A stretch of 12,639 nt of DNA from JABMMZ01 sp964600345 (GTDB lineage Bacteria; Bacteroidota; Bacteroidia; NS11-12g; UBA955). The stretch spans positions 1 through 12,639 of the forward strand of contig CAZRKA010000104.1 in NCBI GenBank assembly GCA_964600345.1, given 5' to 3'. A model generated the notes under the pieces. It was not told the DNA's origin. It saw nothing but the letters and a program-made list of their open reading frames with translations, and searched no databases. How positions within the stretch are numbered: position 1 is the first letter of the stretch; every line of letters starts with the position of its first letter. A program made the position numbers and the translations under genes. This document shows positions 1 through 6,482 of this stretch, piece by piece.

Positions 1-1
1 A

Positions 2-1144
2 ATACTAGGTCAGTTTAGACTGAACAGAGGGGGTCAATTTGACGGGATTTTGCATACAAAACCACATATTAATGAAATTTGGGATTTTAGAAAGAAAGAT
101 GAATTTATTAATCAGAGGAGATACTTTCAAAGTGACTTGAGTAGATCTGATTTGGAGTCGAAGAGTACAAAACCGTCAATTAAGTCAGGTTTGAGTAGGA
201 TTGATAGACAGGAACTTCAAATAGTAAAATCTAGTGAAAATGATGATAAGCCATATATTGATAAGGATGGTATTAGTAGAGAATTGGATGAATGGAATTA
301 TCCACTTCACTTTATAGATTTTGAAACTACTGCTGTAGCAATTCCATTTAGCGCAAATTCAAAGCCATATGATCAAATAGCATTTCAGTTTTCGCATCAC
401 ATGGTGTATGAAAATGGCAAAATTGAACACAAAGGACAATGGATTAATACTATTCCGGGTAGATTCCCCAATTTTGAATTTTTAAGGGCTTTGAAATCAG
501 AATTAGATAAAGATGAAGGAACAATATTAAGATATGCACCACATGAGAACTCAATATTAAATTCCATTTACAAGCAACTGTTAAATTCTAATGAATCTGA
601 TAAGGAAGAATTAATGAGTTGGATTAAAACAATTACACATTCGACAGGAAGTAATGCTGATAAATGGTCTGGCGATAGGGATATGGTTGATATGTGGGAT
701 TTAGTAAAGCGATATTTTTATTATCCTGAAACTAAGGGATCAAATTCAATAAAGTATATTCTTCCAGCAATAATTAATTCTAGTGATTTTCTTAAGACAA
801 AGTATTCGCAGCCTTTGTATGGCAAAGAGATTATTAGTCTAAATTATAAAGATCATACATGGATTACATTTGATAAAAATGATAAAATTATTAATCCTTA
901 CAAAAAACTGACTCCAATTTTTGAAAACATAGAGAATGAAAAACTTGATAATTTCCTAATTGACGAAGAAGCAGGAATCCAAGATGGAGGCGCAGCAATG
1001 ATGGCTTATGCTCAAATGCAATTTACACAAATGGGGGAAATAGAAAGAAGGCAAGTAAGAAATGCACTTCTAAGGTACTGCGAACTAGATACATTTGCAA
1101 TGGTTATGTTATGGGAAGAATGGAATCAATTAATCAAGTGTTAA
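2..1144 (+). CDS. DUF2779 protein with DnaQ-like exonuclease domain (5' end cut off by window)
   Basis: This is the C-terminal part of a DUF2779 family protein. The frame is open to the left edge, so the TTG at 50 is not a real start and the N-terminus lies outside the window. The core begins with an H-F-I-D-F-E-T motif (Asp and Glu codons at 317 and 323), which matches motif I (DxE) of DnaQ/DEDD 3'-5' exonucleases. Near the C-terminus is R-Y-C-E-L-D-T, which resembles motif III (YxxxD). The middle motif is less clear: an A-P-H-E-N stretch may carry Glu where Asp is usual. In the family, this domain often follows a Cas4/RecB-like nuclease domain; whether that is true here cannot be seen. The stop lies 6 bases before the WYL gene, so the two are probably co-transcribed. 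A nuclease role in defence is inferred. Confidence is good for the family and moderate for activity. Confidence 0.85.
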   Translation: MLGQFRLNRGGQFDGILHTKPHINEIWDFRKKDEFINQRRYFQSDLSRSDLESKSTKPSIKSGLSRIDRQELQIVKSSENDDKPYIDKDGISRELDEWNYPLHFIDFETTAVAIPFSANSKPYDQIAFQFSHHMVYENGKIEHKGQWINTIPGRFPNFEFLRALKSELDKDEGTILRYAPHENSILNSIYKQLLNSNESDKEELMSWIKTITHSTGSNADKWSGDRDMVDMWDLVKRYFYYPETKGSNSIKYILPAIINSSDFLKTKYSQPLYGKEIISLNYKDHTWITFDKNDKIINPYKKLTPIFENIENEKLDNFLIDEEAGIQDGGAAMMAYAQMQFTQMGEIERRQVRNALLRYCELDTFAMVMLWEEWNQLIKC

Positions 1145-1150
1145 TATTTT

Positions 1151-2137
1151 ATGGTCAGTTCTAAATATCAAATTAAGAGGTTAGAGATAATTGATAGAGA
1201 ATTATCCAAGAAATCGAGAGTAAAAACTAAGGATTTGCAGCGAATTATTGAGAATGAACTAGATAGAAAATTCACTTTGAAAACTATTCAAAATGATATG
1301 ATTACTCTGGAAAATGATTATTCCGCTCCAATAAAAATAGATAATAATTCAAAATCTTATTATTATGAAGATAGAAATTTTACAATAAGGGCGTTTGGAT
1401 TAAAAGAGGAAGATTTGAAAATTCTATTATTGTATAGAAAAATTTTAGATCAATACAAAGGTCAGCAAATCTATGAAAGTGTAATTAAGGCTATTGAAAA
1501 AATAATTAAAAACTTTAAAATTAAGCAAGAAACTAAAGATATATTTCAAAATAATGAAATAGTTCAAATTGAGAAAGTCCCGGTTATTAGAGGGATTGAA
1601 TATATTCTAAAAATAATTTCTGCAATTGAAAAACGATTATACTTGGAATTTGAATATAATAAATTTGATGGTAGTCAAAAGCATAGGAAAGTAATGCCAA
1701 TTCTATTAAAGGAAGATAAACATATGTGGTATTTAATTGGAAAATCAGAATCAGAGATGTTGCCGAAAACATTCGCTTTAGATAGAATTTATGACTTGTG
1801 GATATCACAAGATATTTTTGTTTTTGAAGAATTTAATGCTGATGAATATTTTAAGTATTCTTTTGGTGTTACAGTGCCTGAAGAGCCGCCAGTAGAAGTA
1901 ATACTTTCTTTTACTCCGAGTCAAGGTAATTATATAAAAACGCTTCCAATTCATAATACTCAAAAGGAATTGATAGATAATGATTTAGAGTATAGGATAA
2001 CTGTTATGGTAAAGCCAACTTATGAATTTTATTCTAAAATATTAAGTTATGGTTCAGACATAAAGGTTGTAGAACCAAATTCAATCGCAGAAAAAATTAA
2101 GTTATTATACAAAGATGCATTAAAAAAGTATAAATAA
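1151..2137 (+). CDS. WYL-domain transcriptional regulator, likely CBASS repressor (CapW-like)
   Basis: This is a 328-residue cytoplasmic regulator of the WYL family. A winged-helix DNA-binding region occupies roughly residues 5-75, with a recognition-helix-like L-K-T-I-Q-N-D-M stretch near 43-50. A helical linker follows (about 85-160). The WYL ligand-binding domain is at about 160-220, with the diagnostic W193-Y194-L195 and a downstream F-A-L-D-R-I motif at 208-213. A WCX-type C-terminal extension spans about 245-325. The length is normal for the family. It sits 6 bases after the DUF2779 gene and 81 bases before the CBASS cyclase. CapW and BrxR, which are WYL proteins beside CBASS and BREX loci, bind inverted repeats in the promoter of the system they precede. 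Two inverted repeats lie in the gap after this gene. Repression of CBASS is inferred from that layout, and the ligand is unknown. Confidence 0.9.
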   Translation: MVSSKYQIKRLEIIDRELSKKSRVKTKDLQRIIENELDRKFTLKTIQNDMITLENDYSAPIKIDNNSKSYYYEDRNFTIRAFGLKEEDLKILLLYRKILDQYKGQQIYESVIKAIEKIIKNFKIKQETKDIFQNNEIVQIEKVPVIRGIEYILKIISAIEKRLYLEFEYNKFDGSQKHRKVMPILLKEDKHMWYLIGKSESEMLPKTFALDRIYDLWISQDIFVFEEFNADEYFKYSFGVTVPEEPPVEVILSFTPSQGNYIKTLPIHNTQKELIDNDLEYRITVMVKPTYEFYSKILSYGSDIKVVEPNSIAEKIKLLYKDALKKYK

Positions 2138-2144
2138 TTTATGT

Positions 2145-2159
2145 CGAAATATCATTTCG
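2145..2159. promoter_or_regulatory. Inverted repeat 1, candidate WYL operator
   Basis: The site is a perfect inverted repeat: CGAAAT, a 3-base spacer ATC, then ATTTCG. It lies 8 bases after the WYL stop. It overlaps the place where the -33 element would fall relative to the TAGTTTTG candidate at 2171-2178, so a bound protein would block RNA polymerase. Use as an operator is inferred from symmetry and position only. Confidence 0.45.
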
Positions 2160-2170
2160 CAATGAACTAA

Positions 2171-2178
2171 TAGTTTTG
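2171..2178 (+). promoter_or_regulatory. Candidate CBASS promoter, -7 element
   Basis: TAGTTTTG is an exact match to the Bacteroidota -7 consensus TAnnTTTG. Transcription from it would start near 2184 and leave a leader of about 35 bases before the cyclase ATG at 2219. No clear TTTG is seen at the -33 position, which is occupied by inverted repeat 1. The short A+T-rich consensus makes chance matches easy, so this is a candidate only. Confidence 0.4.
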
Positions 2179-2182
2179 CTTA

Positions 2183-2203
2183 ACTATCATAAAATTTGAT
2201 GGT
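2183..2203. promoter_or_regulatory. Inverted repeat 2, second candidate operator
   Basis: The arms are ACTATCA (2183-2189) and TGATGGT (2197-2203), matching at 6 of 7 positions around a 7-base A+T spacer. It lies just downstream of the -7 candidate, over the expected start of transcription. It shares the hexamer TATCAT with inverted repeat 1, 35 bases upstream. Together the two repeats bracket the promoter, as expected for repression, but binding is not shown. Confidence 0.35.
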
Positions 2204-2218
2204 AATTAATTTGTAATT

Positions 2219-3229
2219 ATGGCAAACTGTAACAATTTATTTAACGATTACAATAAAGTAATCACACCATCTGCAGAGGAAATGTCTAAGATGAGGGTTT
2301 CAAGAGAGGCGCTTGAAAAAAAAATCACCGATAAGATTCAAGAAAAGCTTGGCTTGAAGGTGAGTTATTACACTCAAGGATCTGGGGCTAAGGCAATGAA
2401 AACAATAATTATTAAGGAGGATGGAACCTATGATGCCGATAGAGGTGTTTATTTACCTGAAAAGCCCTCTGTTTCTGCTACTACTGTTCAAGGATATGTT
2501 TTCGATGCAGTTAAGGATCACACCGAAGATGGGGCAGAACATAGGAAAAAATGTATTCGTGTTTTTTACAAGAAGGCATACAATATTGATTTTCCGGTTT
2601 ACTACGAGGTTTCTGGAGGAACTTATGCATACATAGCTGTTAAAGGTGATGGATGGATTAGAGATGATCCGGCAGAAATGATAGACTGGTTTAACAAACA
2701 CAGGGATGAAAATGGACAATTAATCAGAATGGTAAAATATCTCAAGGCTTGGGCATCCAAATGTGACGGAAAAATGCCAAGTGGAATTGCTTTATCCATA
2801 TGGGCAGCAAAGAATTTTACCGCAGATATTGATCGTGATGATAAGTGCTTGCTTTCAATGGCTAAAGCCATCCTAAATAGCTTTTTTTGGGATGTGAGCT
2901 GCAAGTCGCCAGTAGAACCTTTTGATGACGTAATATCTAAGTTGAGCGATGAACAGAAGTCAAATTTCAAAAATAAGCTAAAATCATTGCGTGACGATGC
3001 GGAAAAAGCAGTTTCAGAACCGAATCAATTGAAGGCATCAAAACTTTGGAGAAAACATCTTGGTGACAGATTCAAATTAGGTGTAGACGATGAGATTGAT
3101 AACAAGCTTGAATCTCTACTTGTCTCAGCTTCTACAATATTAAACGGTAAAGCTAAGCTAGGTATTAGTGGTGATATTAATTCTAATAAAGGTGTTCCTC
3201 ATCAACCACATAGAAATTATGGTGGCTAA
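2219..3229 (+). CDS. CD-NTase (cGAS/DncV-like nucleotidyltransferase), CBASS cyclase
   Basis: This 336-residue cytosolic enzyme should join two nucleoside triphosphates into a cyclic dinucleotide when phage is sensed. The nucleotidyltransferase signature is complete: T52-Q53-G54-S55, then D72-A73-D74 in a Y-D-A-D-R-G-V-Y-L strand, and a third metal-binding Asp at D124 (N-I-D-F-P-V-Y). The helical C-terminal domain follows from about residue 160. The T-Q-G-S and DxDxGVYL forms look more like DncV-type clades than the CdnE type; the clade and product cannot be fixed by eye. The tail is flexible and ends in R-N-Y-G-G. In type II CBASS the E2 partner acts on the cyclase C-terminus, so a terminal Gly-Gly is telling. 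ATG 2219 is the first start and leaves the leader with its operators. The 3' end overlaps the E2 gene. Confidence 0.93.
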   Translation: MANCNNLFNDYNKVITPSAEEMSKMRVSREALEKKITDKIQEKLGLKVSYYTQGSGAKAMKTIIIKEDGTYDADRGVYLPEKPSVSATTVQGYVFDAVKDHTEDGAEHRKKCIRVFYKKAYNIDFPVYYEVSGGTYAYIAVKGDGWIRDDPAEMIDWFNKHRDENGQLIRMVKYLKAWASKCDGKMPSGIALSIWAAKNFTADIDRDDKCLLSMAKAILNSFFWDVSCKSPVEPFDDVISKLSDEQKSNFKNKLKSLRDDAEKAVSEPNQLKASKLWRKHLGDRFKLGVDDEIDNKLESLLVSASTILNGKAKLGISGDINSNKGVPHQPHRNYGG

Positions 3230-3632
3230 ATCCTTTTTGTCCTCGCGAAATTATTCTGAGCCGCATTTGCGAATTCAAAAAATTATGTTGGAGAACAACT
3301 TCAAGTTTTTAAAGGTGAGCATAAGCGATAATTTGCTTACTTGTAATGGCAGTTTTAAACCGACTGATTTTTCACCTACATATCAATATCAAATTAAATA
3401 TTTTTATTCAATTCCACCTGTCGTTCATGTCATTAGCCCTTTAATTGAATTTAATGAAGAAATTCATATGTATAAGGACGGAAGCCTTTGTCTATATTAC
3501 CCCAAGGATATGAGCTGGAATAGCAGGAGTCTCATTTACGAGACAATTGTTCCATGGACTCATGAGTGGATTGTGTTCTATGAGCTCTATAAAATTACTG
3601 GAAGATGGTTGCATCCATCAGTGAATCATTAA
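3219..3632 (+). CDS. E2-like ubiquitin-conjugating-fold protein of CBASS (lone E2 form of Cap2)
   Basis: This 137-residue protein resembles the stand-alone E2-like proteins of type II-short CBASS. The strongest block is H-M-Y-K-D-G-S-L-C-L-Y-Y-P (about 83-95), with C91 as the likely thioester-forming cysteine. It is followed by W100 and the E-T-I-V-P-W-T-H-E-W (108-117) and T-G-R-W (127-130) patterns typical of the group. No E1 adenylation domain is present. The role in the family is to form a bond with the cyclase C-terminus and tune its activity. I chose ATG 3219: the longer reading from GTG 3168 would add 17 mainly hydrophobic residues that come from the overlapping cyclase frame. The ATG lies inside the last codons of the cyclase, which suggests translational coupling. 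There is no visible ribosome-binding site. The next gene starts 13 bases after the stop. Confidence 0.88.
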   Translation: MVAKSFLSSRNYSEPHLRIQKIMLENNFKFLKVSISDNLLTCNGSFKPTDFSPTYQYQIKYFYSIPPVVHVISPLIEFNEEIHMYKDGSLCLYYPKDMSWNSRSLIYETIVPWTHEWIVFYELYKITGRWLHPSVNH

Positions 3633-3645
3633 AAACCTATTAATT

Positions 3646-4611
3646 ATGGATTTTAAACCTACTATATTTATCGGATCTTCCAAAGAAGGATTAAAAATTG
3701 CAAAAGCCCTAGAAGAAAAGTTGAAAGGGATTGCAGAGATAGAAATATGGACTGGTATTTTTGAATTGAATAAAAGTAATTTTGACAATTTGACCTCCCA
3801 GATTGCTCTATATGATTATGCAGTTCTAGTGGCATCTGGAGATGATTCTATAGTCTCAAGAGAGCGAAAGTATATGAGTCCTAGAGATAATGTACTGTTT
3901 GAGTTCGGCCTTTTTGTAGGTGGTTTAGGGGCCTCAAGAGTCTTTTATCTACCAGAAGAAGACTCAAAATTACCTTCTGATTTATTTGGGATTACTTTGC
4001 CCTTTATACCGAAAACTACTTCAAAAAATTTTATTTTTGAATTGGATAAGGTTGTTTCAAAAATAGTCGAACATATATCTGAGAAGGAAAATACCTTTGA
4101 TTTAGGATTCTTACCTTCCACAGTACTTGCTTATGGCTATTTTAATAATTTTGTTGAAAAGTCTGTAAAGAGATTGCTTGAGGATAAGGTTGATAATAAG
4201 GAATTTACATTAGATAATGGTTTAACATTTAAGATTGAAACTTTGAAATTTACAATTCTAATACCGAATGACTTAAGGGAAGATATGTTTAATAAGGTTG
4301 CATCGAAAAGATTGAAAACTGGTTGGCAAAAATTAAAAGTTGACCCAAAGGGAATTCGGGATTTTGACTTTTCCATTGATGCAACCTCAGCGGGTAATAA
4401 CGAAATGAATTTAGTTGATATACCACTAACACTTAATGCTCTTAATTTATCTATAGAATTGTATTCAAAAAAAGCACATTTAGGTAAAACTGTGAAAGAG
4501 AAGTTGCTGGAATATCGAGAAATACGAAATTTTAAAAGGACGCTAGATTATTTAATTTGTAAAAGTGCTATAGCTAAAGGAATTGTAACGACAGAAATTG
4601 TAGATATCTAG
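3646..4611 (+). CDS. cap12: TIR-STING effector of CBASS (Cap12)
   Basis: This 321-residue protein has two domains. The N-terminal TIR-like domain (about 5-145) begins P-T-I-F-I-G-S-S-K-E-G and contains S-P-R-D-N-V-L-F-E-F-G, where E86 fits the catalytic glutamate of NAD+-cleaving TIR domains. The prokaryotic STING domain (about 152-321) starts L-P-S-T-V-L-A-Y-G-Y-F-N-N-F and contains D258-I-P-L-T262, matching the Asp and Thr that contact guanine in bacterial STING. Its end, E-Y-R-E-I-R-N-F (289-296), is also typical. R238 may be the lid arginine, but the spacing is not exact. In studied relatives, cyclic di-GMP binding makes STING dimers stack into filaments that activate the TIR domain, drain NAD+ and stop growth. 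Length matches the Sphingobacterium faecium type. No transmembrane segment is present. It is the last gene of the operon. Confidence 0.92.
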   Translation: MDFKPTIFIGSSKEGLKIAKALEEKLKGIAEIEIWTGIFELNKSNFDNLTSQIALYDYAVLVASGDDSIVSRERKYMSPRDNVLFEFGLFVGGLGASRVFYLPEEDSKLPSDLFGITLPFIPKTTSKNFIFELDKVVSKIVEHISEKENTFDLGFLPSTVLAYGYFNNFVEKSVKRLLEDKVDNKEFTLDNGLTFKIETLKFTILIPNDLREDMFNKVASKRLKTGWQKLKVDPKGIRDFDFSIDATSAGNNEMNLVDIPLTLNALNLSIELYSKKAHLGKTVKEKLLEYREIRNFKRTLDYLICKSAIAKGIVTTEIVDI

Positions 4612-4868
4612 AATGTAATTTAAATAACCTATTGAGAATGTTTCTTAATATTCAAACAAAAATATTCCAAAATATCAATTTCAATGTTAAAAATTGGAGA
4701 AATTGCATTTAATTCAATAACATCTGCTATACTCGCTTAAAATCGTATAATTACAGGTACCTATACCTAAGATCAAATATAACTTTCCATCGTAATGTGA
4801 AGAAACAATTTTAAAATATACAAATATGTGAATCATTTCCTTCAGCAATATTAACACATATATTGACT
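4612..4868. other. A+T-rich intergenic region between cap12 and the convergent orphan gene
   Basis: I see no gene here. The two flanking genes converge, so both transcripts should end inside. The best hairpin for the cap12 side has arms GAATGTTT (4636-4643) and AAATATTC (4660-4667), with one G-T pair and a 16-base loop but no T-run after it. A second short repeat is AGGTA/TACCT (4755-4768). A third, ATATGTG (4824-4830) with CACATAT (4855-4861), could serve the gene on the other strand. None is convincing as a terminator. Confidence 0.4.
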
Positions 4869-5237
4869 CTACGGTACTTCATTACAAGAATCTTTTGTAC
4901 ATATTTCAATCTTTGCAATATTCTCCATTTTTATCAACTCTAAATCCCATTTATGTTGTTCATTAAAAATATTTTGAAATCTGACACTGTCAATAAATAA
5001 TGTTATATTAAATGTATCATTATAACTCAATGTTATACCACTCAATATAAAAGGCTTAATTGATCTAATTTCAATAGACCTAAATTGGTTCAAAGTACTG
5101 TCTAATAAAAAACTGCCTATTGTTCCATTTAAGTGCTTAACACACTGTTTAGAATAAAAATTCAACTTTTCAAAATTATAAGAAGATGAGTCTTTAGTTA
5201 GAATAATAAAAAATATTAGTAATAGTATATTTCTCAT
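4869..5237 (-). CDS. Small secreted protein of unknown function
   Basis: I do not recognise this 122-residue protein. From the ATG at 5237 it begins M-R-N followed by a run of Leu, Ile and Phe to about residue 13, then a polar K-D-S-S-S stretch. This is a typical signal peptide without a lipobox cysteine, so the protein is probably periplasmic or exported. I chose this start because an upstream in-frame start (5297) would bury the signal peptide behind 20 mostly polar residues. The mature part looks like beta-strand-rich sequence and has three cysteines (32, 113, 117), of which two lie close together near the C-terminus. It is as A+T-rich as the defence genes and points toward cap12, so it belongs to the same acquired segment by composition, but nothing ties it to CBASS function. 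Confidence 0.6.
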   Translation of the reverse strand: MRNILLLIFFIILTKDSSSYNFEKLNFYSKQCVKHLNGTIGSFLLDSTLNQFRSIEIRSIKPFILSGITLSYNDTFNITLFIDSVRFQNIFNEQHKWDLELIKMENIAKIEICTKDSCNEVP

Positions 5238-5310
5238 ATTAAATAAATTTACCAAACATTGGAATTTTTGTCTTAGCTCCCTGATGCCCTTTCCCAAATT
5301 AAAAGCTGAA

Positions 5311-5336
5311 TATACTCAAACTTTGTCCTGAGTATA
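5311..5336 (-). terminator. Inverted repeat after the alpha-CTD-like gene, possible terminator
   Basis: TATACTCA (5311-5318) and TGAGTATA (5329-5336) form a perfect 8-bp stem around a 10-base loop. Read on the - strand, it lies 33 bases past the stop of the gene ending at 5370 and is followed by TTCAGCTTTT, a weak T-rich tail. It could end the whole - strand gene series. It also sits almost exactly at the composition change, so it might instead be a feature of the island edge or an operator for the small secreted gene. Confidence 0.4.
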
Positions 5337-5369
5337 GGGTAATTAAAGATATAGAACGTAACTATCATA

Positions 5370-5657
5370 TTACAACTTAAAATCCATCCCCTCCTTTTCC
5401 AGCACGCTTTTTAACTTTGGTATGGCTGATGGTCCCAGACCGTGCAAAGCCAGCAGTTCTTTGCGGGTATATGCAGCCAGGTCTTTAACGGTTTTAATGC
5501 CGGCATTTTCGAGGGCGCGGCGGGCCGGGACAGCTAATACCTGCATCCAGTTGTCGTGATTGTTTCTCAGCTTCTCGCATTGCGGACAAACAGGGCAATC
5601 GCTGCTTTTGTAGAAACGATGTCCGTTTGCACATATTTTCAGTGTTCCCTTTTTCAT
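5370..5657 (-). CDS. Zinc-ribbon / RNA polymerase alpha-CTD-like (helix-hairpin-helix) protein
   Basis: This 95-residue protein has an N-terminal zinc-binding cluster, C9, H13, C21, C24 and C27, in a C-A-N-G-H and C-P-V-C-P-Q-C arrangement. A helix-hairpin-helix region follows (about 45-90) with L-H-G-L-G-P-S-A-I-P-K-L, which is the fold used by the C-terminal domain of RNA polymerase alpha to bind DNA. Proteins of this build are common in Bacteroidota and are usually named after the alpha C-terminal domain, but they have no alpha N-terminal domain and are not polymerase subunits. A nucleic-acid-binding role is likely; the target is unknown. It is the last gene of the - strand series, 51 bases after the membrane protein gene, and lies just right of the defence island. 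Confidence 0.8.
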   Translation of the reverse strand: MKKGTLKICANGHRFYKSSDCPVCPQCEKLRNNHDNWMQVLAVPARRALENAGIKTVKDLAAYTRKELLALHGLGPSAIPKLKSVLEKEGMDFKL

Positions 5658-5708
5658 TTTAATTCAAATGTATAAAAGGCGCTCAAATTTTCAAAACCGG
5701 AATATGTC

Positions 5709-6071
5709 TCAGTCTTCTGTGCCCTTTTTTTCAAAGCCGCTTCTGAGTATGGCATATACGGTGATGAGCCAGGCAATCGGATACGGAAGTATCAGTATGC
5801 CCCACCAAAGCGAATAATCGGATTTGCCGCCAATGCCGCCCAGCCACGAGAACAGAAACATAAAGAATATACCAGATCCCATCATCAATGAACAGATCAG
5901 AAAGAAAAAGCGCTTTTCATGTATTCTCAGATACATGGCCATTGTGTAAAGACAAGATCCCAGAAGTATCAGCAGCGATGCTTCAAGCGGATCGATCGCA
6001 CCGAGAAATAGACAGACTATTCCGGCAATTCGGAGAGTTTTTGTCAATTTTGTTTCCGGAATGCTCATCAT
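5709..6071 (-). CDS. Small integral membrane protein, unknown function
   Basis: This 120-residue protein is mostly hydrophobic, with about four membrane-spanning segments near residues 13-27, 31-49, 55-79 and 88-109. The tail is short and charged (F-E-K-K-G-T-E-D). The loop between spans 3 and 4 is glycine-rich (G-G-I-G-G-K). No catalytic or transport motif is visible. Two adjacent ATG codons (6071 and 6068) can both serve as start, with no way to choose between them. A 65-base gap separates it from the DUF4406 gene upstream, so it may be in the same transcript or have its own promoter. Confidence 0.7.
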   Translation of the reverse strand: MMSIPETKLTKTLRIAGIVCLFLGAIDPLEASLLILLGSCLYTMAMYLRIHEKRFFFLICSLMMGSGIFFMFLFSWLGGIGGKSDYSLWWGILILPYPIAWLITVYAILRSGFEKKGTED

Positions 6072-6136
6072 TACAAAATTAGAATATTCTTGTATATCAT
6101 AGCTGAATGATAAATGACATTAATCAGTCGCTGCAA

Positions 6137-6463
6137 TTATGCATGCGGTATTTCTTCAATACTGTAGTATACCGGTTTGCCCGCGGCGGTTATCAATTCC
6201 TTTTCCTTTAGTGCTCCCGGACTTTCTGCAAGCATTAACAAGGCATCGCAGGCAGATATTACCGCAAGCGAAATAGCCATCATGGCATTATAATCTTCTC
6301 TGTTTTCACTTTTTTCGAGTACCGGCAATGCGGCATTGATGCCTACCAGAGGCACATGGCCAAGTTGCAGCAGTTTCGCAGCGGCTTCATTCAGCCTGTC
6401 CAGATTTTTTTGTTTCCCTTCGGCAGTTTCTGCGCTGTATGGTCCGGCAATACCTATGATCAT
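6137..6463 (-). CDS. DUF4406 protein, nucleoside 2-deoxyribosyltransferase-like fold
   Basis: This 108-residue protein fits the DUF4406 group within the nucleoside 2-deoxyribosyltransferase-like superfamily. It starts with I-I-G-I-A-G-P-Y-S (the phosphate-binding-type first strand), continues with G-H-V-P-L-V-G-I-N-A-A-L-P, and has the A-C-D-A-L-L-M-L-A-E-S-P-G-A strand-loop (71-84) and a final G-K-P-V-Y-Y strand. In the superfamily, enzymes cleave or transfer the base of deoxynucleosides or nucleotides, but many DUF4406 members have no assigned reaction. Here E80 or E87 might serve as the catalytic acid; that is a guess. It starts 19 bases after the VOC gene and is probably in one operon with it and the beta-lactamase gene. 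Confidence 0.75.
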   Translation of the reverse strand: MIIGIAGPYSAETAEGKQKNLDRLNEAAAKLLQLGHVPLVGINAALPVLEKSENREDYNAMMAISLAVISACDALLMLAESPGALKEKELITAAGKPVYYSIEEIPHA

Positions 6464-6482
6464 GATACCTTAAAAATTTAAT

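Larger units (their letters stand above)
1151..4611 (+). other. CBASS anti-phage locus, type II-short layout with TIR-STING effector
   Basis: Regulator, cyclase, E2-like protein and effector lie in this order on one strand, with an 81-base gap, an 11-base overlap and a 13-base gap between them. CBASS is defined by a CD-NTase plus an effector that senses its cyclic nucleotide. An E2-like protein without E1 or a JAB protease marks the short form of type II. No ORF for either missing part is found downstream to 4868. The three genes from 2219 are almost certainly one transcript, with the regulator read from the DUF2779 side. Confidence 0.85.

Noticed and set aside
2453..2970. Two overlapping open frames on the - strand inside the cyclase gene
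   Set aside because: They lie opposite the conserved catalytic core of the CD-NTase and have no recognisable features.
3168..3218. Extended N-terminus of the E2-like protein from GTG 3168
   Set aside because: The extra 17 residues are read from the cyclase tail in another frame and add a hydrophobic stretch not typical of E2-like proteins; ATG 3219 fits better.
4612..4868. Possible JAB protease or further CBASS gene after cap12
   Set aside because: No open frame of useful length exists; the region is A+T-rich with many stops in all frames.
5238..5297. Longer start of the small secreted protein
   Set aside because: It would put 20 residues ahead of an obvious signal peptide; the ATG at 5237 is more sensible.
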